Below are positions 26,376 to 34,673 of a DNA stretch of 64,000 nt, piece after piece. Within the stretch, counting starts at the first letter, position 1, and each line of letters begins with the position of its first letter. The notes under the pieces are model-generated. The model made no database searches, was not told where the DNA came from, and worked only from the letters and a program-made list of their open reading frames with translations. A program made the translations under genes and the position numbers. The DNA is from Paenibacillus oenotherae (lineage in GTDB: Bacteria > Bacillota > Bacilli > Paenibacillales > Paenibacillaceae), in the NCBI RefSeq assembly GCF_019443105.1, contig NZ_JAHZIJ010000004.1:186001-250000 (forward strand). The letters run 5' to 3'.

Positions 26376-27602
26376 TTATGGCATAATGCCAGATTGCATA
26401 CCAAGTATCTTTGACTTAGACTCTGCCGATATCGTCTCACATCCGTTGAATAATGCAAAATTTTGAAAACAAATGTTCAAGGCTATCCGCAATTGCTTTG
26501 TTGGCTTTATGCCGTTCTCGTACCAGATGTTTTTAACAACGAGCGTCCCGGTTTTTCGCTCCACGATTACCTCAGCTCGTCCGATGAGGCTTTCTCCGTA
26601 TAATAAAGGCAGCACATAATAGCCGAATTTCCGTTTGATTGCAGGCGTGTAAATCTCCCAAGTGTAATCGAATCCAAACAATTGGTTGATCAGCTTTCTG
26701 TCCCATATCAAGTTATCCAGTGGGGCAATCAGCTCGCAGCGCAATTTCGGTTCCGGATTTTGCAGGACGGCTTCAATAAGCAGCAAATCCTCCGCGCGGC
26801 AGTACAGGGTATCCTTCATTTGTTCCACGGCAACAGCAACAATGCGAGCCTCATGCAACAACTGGCGGAAAACCTCGTTTCGCTGCTCCGCTTTCAATCC
26901 CCATATATTCAGCCAGGCATCAGATGCACGATCCCACAAAAGTCCAATGGCGCCTATCCGGCGCAATACCCGCCACTTGTGATGCTCAAGGTCGCTCTCC
27001 AGCGGCTCCGACGCATTCATCAAATTAGGATGTATGTACTTCTCGGCGATATCGTAATATTTACGTGTTCCTTTTTTGTGATGGATAATTAACTCGCCTG
27101 TCGAGTACATCTGCTCCAGCACCGACCGAGATGTATTGTTTCCGCCGCTCCAGTGAATGGCTGATCGCCAAGCGAAATTTCCATCCAATTTCAAATCATC
27201 CGAACTAAGCGCACCGTGACTTTGGATGTGTGTCCGTATTTGCTCTGTCAACGCCTCCATTTCGGGATAGCGCTTGGCATGTTGTCGGGCAGCTTGCCTA
27301 TATCGGTCAAAATAAGGCCAGTCTTCGATAGGGAAAATAGCCAGATTCTTGTCGGGATAATCGATCAGGAATCTATCTTTATACAACAACTCATCAAGCA
27401 TGTTCTTTGTAAATCCTTTGATTCGCGACTGCAGCACCAGTTCAGCGTTTTTTCCGCAAACATCAATGGGATCGTATTGAATACAGCCGACTTGCCGTAC
27501 AAAATCCAATACGCCCTGCTTTCCGGTAAATTGATATTCGCCTAACAGCCCGTGCTTCAATAACAGAAATTGCCGTGCCTGGCGGTTCGTCAATTGGATC
27601 AT
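26376..27602 (-). CDS. AlkX/YcaQ-like winged-helix DNA glycosylase
   Basis: 408 residues of the HTH_42 (AlkZ/YcaQ) family. Family members flip and excise crosslinked or alkylated bases. Catalysis in AlkZ uses a QxQ motif and in the AlkX branch a QxD motif; here the corresponding site reads VGCIQYDPIDV (Q-Y-D), pointing to the AlkX type. Other shared blocks are FLLKHGLLG near the start, SRIKGFTKNMLDELLY, LAIFPIEDWPYF, and IWDRKLINQLFGFDYTWEIYTPAIKRKFGYYVLPLLYG. The start is the ATG at 27602 with AAGGAG 11 bases upstream. It stands alone. A repair role in DNA-damage tolerance is known for the family and inferred here. Confidence 0.8.
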   Translation of the reverse strand: MIQLTNRQARQFLLLKHGLLGEYQFTGKQGVLDFVRQVGCIQYDPIDVCGKNAELVLQSRIKGFTKNMLDELLYKDRFLIDYPDKNLAIFPIEDWPYFDRYRQAARQHAKRYPEMEALTEQIRTHIQSHGALSSDDLKLDGNFAWRSAIHWSGGNNTSRSVLEQMYSTGELIIHHKKGTRKYYDIAEKYIHPNLMNASEPLESDLEHHKWRVLRRIGAIGLLWDRASDAWLNIWGLKAEQRNEVFRQLLHEARIVAVAVEQMKDTLYCRAEDLLLIEAVLQNPEPKLRCELIAPLDNLIWDRKLINQLFGFDYTWEIYTPAIKRKFGYYVLPLLYGESLIGRAEVIVERKTGTLVVKNIWYENGIKPTKQLRIALNICFQNFALFNGCETISAESKSKILGMQSGIMP

Positions 27603-27876
27603 GTATGCATCGGCTCCTTAACGAAACAAGCGGGAGATTCATTAGCAACGCCCTTTCCTAATACCGAGAATTGCTCTATTTCAACGATTTCCATCACGCC
27701 TATCCCCCTATCCGTAGATAATACCAAAACAAACACATGTTCCCATGATATTTTACCATTGTATAGAGAATAGAAACAAGAAATATTGAAAAACAACATT
27801 TTAGAGGAAAATAGCCTCCAAAAGATTGATAGTCGAAGATAATTCGAAATAAGAAGTGATTCCCCTAACAAAAGTA

Positions 27877-27898
27877 AGAGCGCCTAAACAGGCGCTCT
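27877..27898 (-). terminator. Perfect hairpin, likely terminator on the minus strand
   Basis: AGAGCGCCT (27877-27885) and AGGCGCTCT (27890-27898) pair perfectly with a 4-base loop. On the minus strand the following bases CTTACTTTTGTT are moderately T-rich. The right arm overlaps the TAG of the fragment at 27897-28040. Confidence 0.5.
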
Positions 27899-28040
27899 AG
27901 CAAGCATTATTAGAGAACATCATCATACTCATTTTAACGCCGCATTTCGGACAGTCTGCATGGATTTTCAAATGAACTATTTTTCCATTCGTCCCATTAG
28001 TCGTTCCTGTAGCAGTAACCGTAGCAGTTACTCCTATAGG
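27897..28040 (-). pseudogene. 3' fragment of a gene encoding a zinc-ribbon-like C-terminus
   Basis: A 47-codon minus-strand frame without a start codon encodes a Thr/Gly-rich stretch followed by HLKIHADCPKCGVKMSMMMF and a terminal Cys. The CxxC pair suggests a zinc ribbon. The frame is closed upstream by TAG. I do not recognise the family. It may be a remnant of a phage or mobile-element gene, because recombinase debris follows directly at 28173-28364. From 28041 to 28172 no gene is visible. Confidence 0.3.
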
Positions 28041-28172
28041 CTAACTCCTTCCATGCTGCTCCGTACAAAGCATTTAAGCGATACTATCACATCTCAGTCA
28101 TTACGAACCATCAATATTACCGACTCCACATGTGCTGGGCCGCCACTATCTCCATAGAAAAAAATAAGGGGA

Positions 28173-28364
28173 CTAGACGGTAAAATTATAGATGATCGTG
28201 CAGTCCCCGTTCTCCTTCACTTCGATGCGTTTGATTAAAAGCAGGGCCAGTTGGCGGTCAAGTTGGTTGATGTTGGTCAGCTTCGCAATGTCGGGAAGCG
28301 TGAGCTTCGTGCTGTCTTGGGCTTTTTGCAGCTTGAGAATCGCTTGGCGATATCCTATTTAATC
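28173..28364 (-). pseudogene. C-terminal remnant of a large serine recombinase
   Basis: The minus strand reads RQAILKLQKAQDSTKLTLPD, IAKLTNINQLDRQLALLLIK and RIEVKENGDCTIIYNFTV before a TAG. It matches the coiled-coil/C-terminal segment of large serine recombinases, where the pattern LTxxxxLDRxLLxxLIxxIEVxExG...IxxNF is usual. The frame is closed upstream by TAA. It is complementary to the zinc-ribbon relic at 6648-6852, so the two could derive from one element family. Confidence 0.55.
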
Positions 28365-28383
28365 ACAGCATCCAGTGAATACA

Positions 28384-28424
28384 CGAAAAGCCGCCTCCCC
28401 AAGTAAAAGTGAGAGAGACGACTT
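28384..28424 (-). terminator. Intrinsic terminator of the toxin-antitoxin operon
   Basis: On the minus strand AAGTCGTCTC pairs with GAGGCGGCTT through 10 pairs including G-U, and is followed by TTTTCG. It lies 14 bases after the toxin stop. Confidence 0.6.
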
Positions 28425-28437
28425 CGCTTAAATCAAG

Positions 28438-28832
28438 TTATATTTTTAAAAGCGGTACTTCTAATTCACTCTGAACAAAGCTCATATCAGCATCCCTAGA
28501 TACTACTATGAGATTATTAACCAGAGCTGTCGCAATAATAAGCGCATCAGGAGTTTTCAACTTCCGGCCCTTGCCCTTCTGGTCTCTGCGAATAGATCCG
28601 GCCAGTTTCGCAATGTCAGAGGTAACGTCTATACATCTTTTTGTTGTAAACAACTTCTCTGCGCGAAGCTGTTCCTCAGGTTTTAACCCAGCAAACACTT
28701 CACATTCTGTAATTGTAGAAAAATAGATCTGCATTTTATCACGAGGGGCTGCTGAACAAAATCGACAACGTTACCTTCATTCATAAAGATTGCAATCGCA
28801 ATATTCGTATCCAACAAATAACCGTTGCTCAT
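28438..28832 (-). pseudogene. VapC-like PIN-domain toxin gene, frameshifted near codon 33
   Basis: From the ATG at 28832 the frame reads SNGYLLDTNIAIAIFMNEG, then after VDFVQQ it breaks. Skipping one base near 28754-28760 (the AGCAGCCCCTCG stretch) restores SRDKMQIYFSTITECEVFAG and the rest of a PIN domain to 28438. All four catalytic acids of a PIN RNase are present across the two frames: D in LLDTN, E in TECEV, D in TPDALI and D in SRDAD. The start overlaps the antitoxin stop (ATGA). A single missing base, real or a sequencing error, splits the gene; unless recoding occurs the toxin is inactive. Confidence 0.7.
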
Positions 28833-29080
28833 GCATTCCATTCCTCGCGCGATCTTTTCACTTCTTCAAGAAGTTCTTTTCCTCGTTCTGGAGATAGTAC
28901 ACCGGCTGCTTCCAAAATATCATCAACGGAGTAGTCGTCCTCTTGCGCCTCCACGGTCTGTTTATCAAGATCAATGAGAACACGTGCATTATTTATGTTG
29001 AATTTTTGAAGGATCGATTTAATTGCGCTAGCTGTTTGTAAATCCATTTTTTTAGGAATCATTTTTATCATTCCTGTCAT
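28829..29080 (-). CDS. Antitoxin of a type II PIN-toxin pair
   Basis: 83 residues: a short basic N-terminus, a helix-rich DNA-binding part (MDLQTASAIKSILQKFNINN) and an acidic C-terminal tail (EAQEDDYSVDDILEAAG..., EEVKRSREEW) of the kind that wraps a PIN toxin. The last codons overlap the toxin start by ATGA. I cannot place it in a named antitoxin family. An internal ATG at 29062 (AGGA upstream) is an alternative start. It is likely to bind its own promoter together with the toxin, as is usual for the class. Confidence 0.65.
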   Translation of the reverse strand: MTGMIKMIPKKMDLQTASAIKSILQKFNINNARVLIDLDKQTVEAQEDDYSVDDILEAAGVLSPERGKELLEEVKRSREEWNA

Positions 29081-29255
29081 CGTACTTATTAGATTTATTA
29101 TACCACACCTACCGTTGTTCCAATAACTGTTACTTTTCTCCCTTCCTTAAAGGGATGCCGAAGCCCTTATTTGGGAATACCGCTGTCCGCGCACACGTCG
29201 CCTCGTGTCGGCTTATTGAAGGGAGATTAGGCGACTGTTCCCGCAATAAACCGTA

Positions 29256-29282
29256 AAATGCCCGCTTTTTGAGCGAGCATTT
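29256..29282 (-). terminator. Hairpin downstream of the rRNA methyltransferase gene
   Basis: AAATGC-CGCT pairs with AGCG-GCATTT with one mismatch on each side; TTTTAC follows on the minus strand. It lies 57 bases beyond the stop at 29339. Confidence 0.5.
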
Positions 29283-29338
29283 CACTTGCCTATTAACCCG
29301 ACCTCCCTGTCTGGCCTCCCAAAGCCTTACAGTTCCCA

Positions 29339-30826
29339 TCATTTGTAATAATATAGTGATACACAACACTCCACATGCACCGTCCAAGGAAACATATCCA
29401 CCGGTTGCACCTCAACCGTCCGGTACCCGCCGTCCTCCAGCACTCGCAGATCTCTCGCCAAGGTGGACGGGTTGCATGACACGTACACCACGCGTTCCGG
29501 CTGCATCGCGAGTATCGTCTCCAGCAGCTCCGCATCGCAGCCCTTGCGCGGTGGGTCTACAACGATGACGTCCGGCACGATGCCTTCCTTCCGCCAGCGC
29601 GGAATGACCACTTCTGCGGCCCCTGCCTCAAATGTCGCATTCCCGATGCCATTCAGCTCCGCATTGCGCTTCGCATCCTCGATAGCCTCAGGCACAATCT
29701 CCACCCCATACACACGGCCTGCGCGGCGTGCCAGGAACAACGAGATCGTACCGATCCCGCAGTACGCATCAATAACCGTCTCGGTGCCTGTCAGTCCTGC
29801 ATAGTCCACCGCTTGGCGGTACAGCTCCACCGTCTGCGCCGGATTCACCTGATAGAACGACCGCGCGGAGATCGCGAAACGAATGCCGTCCAGCTCATCA
29901 TATATAACATCACTACCCCAGAGCACACGGGTTTCATCGCCAAAAATAACGTTCGTCTTCCGCGTATTCACGTTCTGCACAATACTCTTCACGCCCGGAA
30001 CGCTCTCCCGAATCCGTTCAATCCAACGTTCCACCGCAGGGATCTTCGATCCATTCGTCACAAGCACGACCATCATCTCGCCAGACAATACGCCAACGCG
30101 AGCCATCACATGGCGCAGTAATCCCCGCCCTGTCTCCTCACTATAAGCCGTCACGCCAAGCTCACGCCCAATGGCCTTCACGCGGGCAATGATCTCATCA
30201 TTGCTGGAATGCTGAATGAGGCATTCATTCATATCGATAATTCGATGGCTGCCCCGCGCATAGAATCCGCCGATCAGGCCTGAAGCTTCCATCCCCATCG
30301 GCACCTGTGCCTTATTCCGGTAGCGCCAAGGATCATCCATCCCAATCGTCGGATGCACGACAACGCCCGCATTCACGCCGTCAGCCGAAGCTCCAACTCC
30401 AGCTCCATTATCCGCTGTCCCTACCGAAGCTCCAACTCCTGCTCCATCGCCCGCCGCTGCCGCCACCACACCATCACCAGCAACCCGCAGCTTCGCAATC
30501 CGCTCCAGGTTGTCCACCACATGCTGCCGCTTCCAGCTCAGCTGGGCGGCATAGTCCATATGCTGCAGCTGGCAGCCGCCGCACTGCTTATAGATCGCGC
30601 AGGGCGCATCCACACGTTCCGCGCTCGCCACGACCATCTCCATCAGCTTGGCATAGCCATACTGCTTCTTCACCTTCAGCACCTTCGCCCGCACGCGCTC
30701 GCCGGGAAGTGCCCCCTGTATAAAAAGGGTAAAGCCGTCTGCGCGGCCTACCCCTTCGCCATCATGCGTCAAGCCGACAATGTCGACGACAACCTCGTCA
30801 TTTTTACTAACTGGCACTACACTCAT
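29339..30826 (-). CDS. rlmCD: 23S rRNA (uracil-5-)-methyltransferase, RlmD/RlmCD type
   Basis: A SAM-dependent RNA methyltransferase of the RumA/TrmA family that methylates C5 of uridines in 23S rRNA. A TRAM domain (about 5-65, DIVGLTHDGEGVGRADGF) is followed by the iron-sulfur cysteines (APCAIYKQCGGCQLQH), the central domain, and the Rossmann domain with DAYCGIGTISLFLA, VVDPPRKGC and the catalytic Cys in VSCNPSTLARDL. An unusual Gly/Ala/Val-rich insert of about 45 residues follows IAKLRVAG before HPTIGMDDPWRYRNK. The C-terminus (HVECCVSLYYYK) differs from the usual hydrophobic end. I chose the ATG at 30826 (GGAG 12 bases upstream); 30853 is the alternative. Confidence 0.88.
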   Translation of the reverse strand: MSVVPVSKNDEVVVDIVGLTHDGEGVGRADGFTLFIQGALPGERVRAKVLKVKKQYGYAKLMEMVVASAERVDAPCAIYKQCGGCQLQHMDYAAQLSWKRQHVVDNLERIAKLRVAGDGVVAAAAGDGAGVGASVGTADNGAGVGASADGVNAGVVVHPTIGMDDPWRYRNKAQVPMGMEASGLIGGFYARGSHRIIDMNECLIQHSSNDEIIARVKAIGRELGVTAYSEETGRGLLRHVMARVGVLSGEMMVVLVTNGSKIPAVERWIERIRESVPGVKSIVQNVNTRKTNVIFGDETRVLWGSDVIYDELDGIRFAISARSFYQVNPAQTVELYRQAVDYAGLTGTETVIDAYCGIGTISLFLARRAGRVYGVEIVPEAIEDAKRNAELNGIGNATFEAGAAEVVIPRWRKEGIVPDVIVVDPPRKGCDAELLETILAMQPERVVYVSCNPSTLARDLRVLEDGGYRTVEVQPVDMFPWTVHVECCVSLYYYK

Positions 30827-30923
30827 GTGAACTAATCGCTCCGTTACACTCATTTATCTGCTTACAAACACTTGCACTTCCTCGATACCGATACTAGCCC
30901 TGCCCGGGCCGAAAGCCTACCGA

Positions 30924-31838
30924 CTACCGATACGTCGACTCCCCTGCCTCATCCACAAAAATCTTCAAATGCGACGGCAGCACCGTGAACGTGCACGGCA
31001 GCGTGCCGCCGTATTCGCCATCCAGATTCAGCTGCACATAATCGGGTGTCGTCACCGTCAGCTCCCTGGTCTGGAAATGCACCACATGCGGATCGTTGAA
31101 ATGCTCGCCGCGCAGCGCCAGAGACGCAATACGGATGAACTCCGCCAGATTGCATTTCTTCAGCACCACCACATCGAACATGCCGTCATCGAGCTGCGCA
31201 TCCGGCGCCAGCTTCTCAAAGCCCCCGACCGAATTGCTGTTGCAGATCAGGAACAGCATAATCTCCTCGTGGATCTCGCCGATCTCCTTAGCCTGCAGCT
31301 TCAGCTCGGTTGGCCGCAGCCGGGTCATCTTCTCCAGACCCTTCATATAATAGGCCAATTGCCCGATCATCGTCTTCAGCTTGCTCGGAACCTCATAGGT
31401 CAGTTCTGTCAGCGAGCCGCCACCGGCGATATTGATAAAATACCGCTGGTTCGCCCTGCCGAGATCGATCGGAGCCGCATACTGCTGCGTAATCAGATCA
31501 ACCGCGTATTCCCAATGCTTCGGAACGCCCAGCGCTCTTGCAAAATCATTCGTCGTCCCCAGCGGCAAAATCCCGAGCGGCGGCCGGAACTCCTTCTCCG
31601 CAAGTCCGTTAATGACTTCATACAGCGTGCCGTCTCCGCCTGCCGCAATAATCATGTCAAAGCCGCGATCTGCCGCATCCTTTGCCGCAATCGTCGCATC
31701 GCCCTCACAAGCCGTCGCATGGCAGCTCGTCTCAATGCCGCCCTGCTCCAACCGCTGCAAAATATCCGGCAATCGCCGCTTGATCTCTTCCCGTCCCGAT
31801 GTCGGGTTATATATCAATCGTGCCCGCTTAATAGACAT
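30924..31838 (-). CDS. dagK: Diacylglycerol kinase (DagK/YegS/BmrU lipid kinase family)
   Basis: 304 residues from the ATG at 31838 with GGGGGCGG upstream. The family blocks are RLIYNPTSGREEIKRRLPDIL, the nucleotide-binding AAGGDGTLYEVINGL, LGILPLGTTNDFARALG, and DDGMFDVVVLKKC near the C-terminal beta domain. It phosphorylates diacylglycerol to phosphatidic acid, recycling lipid left over from lipoteichoic acid synthesis. It ends about 70 bases before the rRNA methyltransferase gene on the same strand, a pairing common in Bacillales. Confidence 0.9.
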   Translation of the reverse strand: MSIKRARLIYNPTSGREEIKRRLPDILQRLEQGGIETSCHATACEGDATIAAKDAADRGFDMIIAAGGDGTLYEVINGLAEKEFRPPLGILPLGTTNDFARALGVPKHWEYAVDLITQQYAAPIDLGRANQRYFINIAGGGSLTELTYEVPSKLKTMIGQLAYYMKGLEKMTRLRPTELKLQAKEIGEIHEEIMLFLICNSNSVGGFEKLAPDAQLDDGMFDVVVLKKCNLAEFIRIASLALRGEHFNDPHVVHFQTRELTVTTPDYVQLNLDGEYGGTLPCTFTVLPSHLKIFVDEAGESTYR

Positions 31839-31925
31839 TGTGTCCGCCCCCATACCATTCCAATCCGCTCATGAACGGAATCCGCTACGAGTACACTTAC
31901 CCCATTCTTCCCGCATCCATTCATT

Positions 31926-32837
31926 CTACTGCTGCACCAATCCAGCCAGCCATCCGTCAATCTGCCGAACCATCCAGCGTGCAATACAGGGATGAGGCAG
32001 CATCGACTGTCCATTATAACGGTACGTCAGCTCGCCGAGCCGCTCTGGAATAACCGTCCGTGTAAAATAACCACTGCTCAGAAACAGCGGCACTACGATT
32101 ACCGCACTGTCCGGCTGCTTGCGCAGCATGACGCGCAGCTTGCATGCCGCTTGATTCGGCAGCAGCATCGCGATCTCCGCTCCCGCGAATCCGCCCAAGC
32201 TACGCAGCCGCCCTGCAAGCTGCGTCATCCCGCTGCGCCAGCGGCCGTAGAATCCCGCTTCAACGGAGCCATGCGCCACAAGCAGCAGCCGCTCCCGCTC
32301 CGGTGCTTCCGACAGCTCCCGAATGTTCGAGAGCAGCAGCTCCGCAATCTCCGGATCATCATCAATCGGCTGGCCGAAGTGCACCAGCAACCGCAGTGGC
32401 CCGTCGACGCAGTCCCCGCGATTATCAGCAGCGGCACCTGCCCCACTGCCAACCCAGCCATCCGCTCGGCCATCCAGCCGGAACGGCGCCAGCTCGCCCT
32501 CGCGAGCCGCCGATACGGGCGGCAGGCCGAACGCCTGCGCAATGTCGTCCACGTGCGTACTGCCGGACGACACAAAGAGCGGAAGAACGTACACATCCGT
32601 TACGCCTTCCGCTGCAAGCCGATCGATTCCGTCTTGAATAAGCCGACCCTCGACAATTTCCAGAAACGACGAGACGACCGGCACGGAAGTCATCGTCAAC
32701 GCCGCCGAATCGTGGTCGTCACGACCGACTGGCCATTGCCCGATAGCCTCGGCGACTTCCGCTACCGCTTCGTCCACAAGGCGCACCCATTGCGCTTCAC
32801 GCGACCCGTGACTGATTACGAGTACTCCTGGCTTCAT
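31926..32837 (-). CDS. Sirohydrochlorin chelatase, CbiX/SirB type, two-domain
   Basis: 303 residues from the ATG at 32837 (the longer frame to 32888 overlaps the YerC gene). Two tandem CbiX domains are present: domain 1 begins GVLVISHGSREAQWVRLVDEA and domain 2 contains LLLVAHGSVEAGFYGRW. The metal-binding His residues sit in the two HGS motifs and in VLPLFVSSGSTHVDDI and VPLFLSSGYFTRTVIPE. Family members insert iron, cobalt or nickel into sirohydrochlorin for siroheme or cobalamin. No other tetrapyrrole genes are nearby, so the metal cannot be told. A hydrophilic insert (GRADGWVGSGAGAAADNRG) lies between the domains. Confidence 0.8.
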   Translation of the reverse strand: MKPGVLVISHGSREAQWVRLVDEAVAEVAEAIGQWPVGRDDHDSAALTMTSVPVVSSFLEIVEGRLIQDGIDRLAAEGVTDVYVLPLFVSSGSTHVDDIAQAFGLPPVSAAREGELAPFRLDGRADGWVGSGAGAAADNRGDCVDGPLRLLVHFGQPIDDDPEIAELLLSNIRELSEAPERERLLLVAHGSVEAGFYGRWRSGMTQLAGRLRSLGGFAGAEIAMLLPNQAACKLRVMLRKQPDSAVIVVPLFLSSGYFTRTVIPERLGELTYRYNGQSMLPHPCIARWMVRQIDGWLAGLVQQ

Positions 32838-32841
32838 CGAC

Positions 32842-33132
32842 TTAGCGCCCCGCGCGCTCCAGCGCCATCCGGTAGCCGTCATTGCCATAATTCAGGCAGC
32901 GCTTCACCCGCGAGATTGTCGCCGTGCTGGCGCCCGTCTCCGCTTCAATCTGATTATACGTCGAACCTTTGCCCAGCATACGCGCCACTTCAAGGCGCTG
33001 GGACAGGGACTGAATCTCATTCACCGTGCACAAATCATCAAAGAAAACATAACATTCCTCTACCGTCTTCAGCGTAAGAACCGCTTCGAACAGCTGGTCA
33101 ATCGTCTTGTCGTTCAGTTTCTTAAGCTGCAT
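32842..33132 (-). CDS. yerC: YerC/YecD-family TrpR-like DNA-binding protein
   Basis: 96 residues from the ATG at 33132 (AGGAGTGAG upstream; the frame extends to 33171 without a site). The sequence LYFAVLTLKTVEECY-like start, FFDDLCTVNEIQSLSQRLEVARML and GSTYNQIEAETGASTATISRVKRCLNYG is the full TrpR-like helix-turn-helix. Bacillus YerC is a small regulator of this fold whose physiological targets I cannot state. It starts the strand-minus run yerC-cbiX-dagK-rlmCD, with only 4 bases before the chelatase start. Confidence 0.88.
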   Translation of the reverse strand: MQLKKLNDKTIDQLFEAVLTLKTVEECYVFFDDLCTVNEIQSLSQRLEVARMLGKGSTYNQIEAETGASTATISRVKRCLNYGNDGYRMALERAGR

Positions 33133-33248
33133 CGCTTGCTCACTCCTACGAGAACTAATTATTCTTTTCATTGTATCGGTTTCCTACCTACTTTTCAAGC
33201 GTCACCGTATTCACGCTTTACCGGATAGAAGACCATCCACCCGACCGT

Positions 33249-33429
33249 CTGCTGTCTGCTGTCTCCCGTCTGCTGTCTGCTGTCTGCCGTCTGCTGTCTG
33301 CTGTCTGCCGTCTGCCGTCCGCTGTCTGCTGTCTGCTGTCTGCCGTCTGCTGTCCGCTGTCGCTGTCTGCTGTCCGCCTTCCGCCACTCGCAGTCCGCTG
33401 TCCGCCTTCCGCCACCCGCAGTCCGCTGC
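33249..33429. repeat. Heptanucleotide tandem array followed by a 28-bp duplication
   Basis: 33249-33373 consists of 17 units of CTGYYGT (variants CCGCTGT, CTCCCGT) plus one 6-base slipped unit. 33374-33401 and 33402-33429 are two nearly identical 28-base units starting CCGCCTTCCGCCAC. A degenerate AACAG-rich tail follows. It lies between yerC and the plus-strand gene at 33612. Open frames in it on both strands are artefacts of the repeat (TADSRQQ-type peptides). Confidence 0.85.
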
Positions 33430-33611
33430 CCACCGCTAACAGCTAACAGCCAACAGACTAACAACCAACAACCCAGCAAGCATCAACAACCCAACAAAAA
33501 TCATCATTGGACGCTCATGAGCCCCGCAGCAAAAATCCTGCCGCAACGGGCATTAGTCCAATCCTTATGTTTGCCTACCCCATAGACTAATACCAAAACC
33601 ACCCAAAGGTT

Positions 33612-34196
33612 GTGATCCGCGTGAAATACCGCTACGATCCGTACATGAGACGCTCAGAGCCGCCGCTCGCGCACTATCGCCAAAGTGAGAACCCGTTTCC
33701 CGGCATCTCCATCTCTGAACCCTTCTTCAACAGCGGCGGCAGCAGCACAGGATCTGGCTTGCCTACACCCTTCGACTCCTCGCAGCTTCAATCCAGTACA
33801 CCGTCCATAATCATTCAGCCGGCAACAACACCGATCAATCTCTTGCCCTCTGCTCCGACTCAGGCTGGCGAGCTTGTCGAAACAGCCAAAGAATCAGGCG
33901 GCTTCTCCTTCGGCAACAGCTTGAATGACATCAAGGGCTTCGTAGACCGCATCGGGGGAATCGACGGCATCGTCAACACCATGACGAAGGTGCAAAAGGT
34001 CGTCAACAGCGTCTCCCAGATGGCCCCGCTGATCAAAGTGCTTGCCGGCTCCTTCGGCAAGAAAGGCGATTCCGCCGCTATCGCCGAGGATGATACAGAC
34101 GGATTAGCCGCACCCCCGCGCCGCAAGAAACGCCGCCGGACCGGCAGCGGCGCCAAAGCTGGCCAGCGTCGCCGTACCCGCCCGCGCAAGCGCTAA
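33612..34196 (+). CDS. Hypothetical protein, VrrA/YqfQ-like
   Basis: 194 residues. The N-terminal half is Pro/Ser-rich and disordered. A central hydrophobic helix pair (DRIGGIDGIVNTMTKVQKVV, then SQMAPLIKVLAG) resembles the conserved segment of Bacillus VrrA/YqfQ proteins. The C-terminus is strongly basic (RRKKRRRTGSG...RRTRPRKR), suggesting nucleic acid or acidic-polymer binding. No signal peptide is seen. GTG starts at 33612 and 33621 are both possible; AAAGG lies just upstream. Function unknown; the family link is weak. Confidence 0.55.
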   Translation: MIRVKYRYDPYMRRSEPPLAHYRQSENPFPGISISEPFFNSGGSSTGSGLPTPFDSSQLQSSTPSIIIQPATTPINLLPSAPTQAGELVETAKESGGFSFGNSLNDIKGFVDRIGGIDGIVNTMTKVQKVVNSVSQMAPLIKVLAGSFGKKGDSAAIAEDDTDGLAAPPRRKKRRRTGSGAKAGQRRRTRPRKR

Positions 34197-34266
34197 ACCA
34201 AGCAACGCAGCACCCCCGCTTCCTAAGCAAGGAGCTGTCCCGATTCGATTCCCCGCTATGCAAAAC

Positions 34267-34443
34267 ATGCGAAACCGCATTTTTTCTTTCGTTTCTGACC
34301 TGATAAAGGTGAAATACCTGCCAGAGGGCAGGCATTTCACCTTCGTTCCCCCTTATCGGCCGATTCCCCCTCAAATTCATGCGCGATCGCAGGAATTTTA
34401 CTTTTAAGGCGTCTTGAAACCGAAATTCATGCACAATCGCAGG
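34267..34443. repeat. Hairpin array 1: four short inverted repeats at 51/61/50-bp spacing
   Basis: ATGCGaaacCGCAT (34267-34280), CCTGCCagagGGCAGG (34317-34332), then ATGCGCGATCGCAGG (ends 34393) and ATGCACAATCGCAGG (ends 34443). The right arms are spaced 51, 61 and 50 bases. The second hairpin is extended by AAGGTGAAAT/ATTTCACCTT. The same four-unit spacing recurs at 43446-43624. No open reading frame covers it. The remaining bases to 34602 hold no gene. Confidence 0.6.
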
Positions 34444-34602
34444 CTTTCTTACTCTGTCACCCTACCTCCAAACAACCACACTTGGAGAAGGTGAAGGCTA
34501 CGCTGGGGAACCTACAGGGCACACTTATTGCCGTTGCAGGTTATGGCGGCGGAGAGAGTTGCTGCTGACTGGTAGAGGATGATGGTACAGCCCCTGCATA
34601 AT

Positions 34603-34652
34603 AAAAAAGCCGGACAATCGGCAAGCAGCGTCCTATGAAGACGTCTTGCCCG
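34603..34652 (-). terminator. Intrinsic terminator of the phosphate-transporter operon
   Basis: On the minus strand, CGGGCAAGACGTC with its partner GACGCTGCTTGCCG, then GCCGATTGTCCGGC, runs into TTTTTT. It is 22 bases past the transporter stop. Confidence 0.7.
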
Positions 34653-34673
34653 CCAGCGTCCAGCTCCCGAAAT

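Noticed and set aside
27960-28157. Plus-strand 65-codon frame in the 28 kb relic region.
   Set aside because: The minus strand carries a zinc-ribbon-like peptide with better protein character; the plus frame has no ribosome site.
30307-32641. Several long plus-strand frames opposite the methyltransferase, dagK and chelatase genes.
   Set aside because: They mirror GC-rich minus-strand genes with clear motifs and have no ribosome sites.
33195-33479. Long open frames on both strands over the heptanucleotide array (TADSRQQ-type peptides).
   Set aside because: They arise because the 7-base unit leaves several frames open; composition is pure repeat and no start site is supported.
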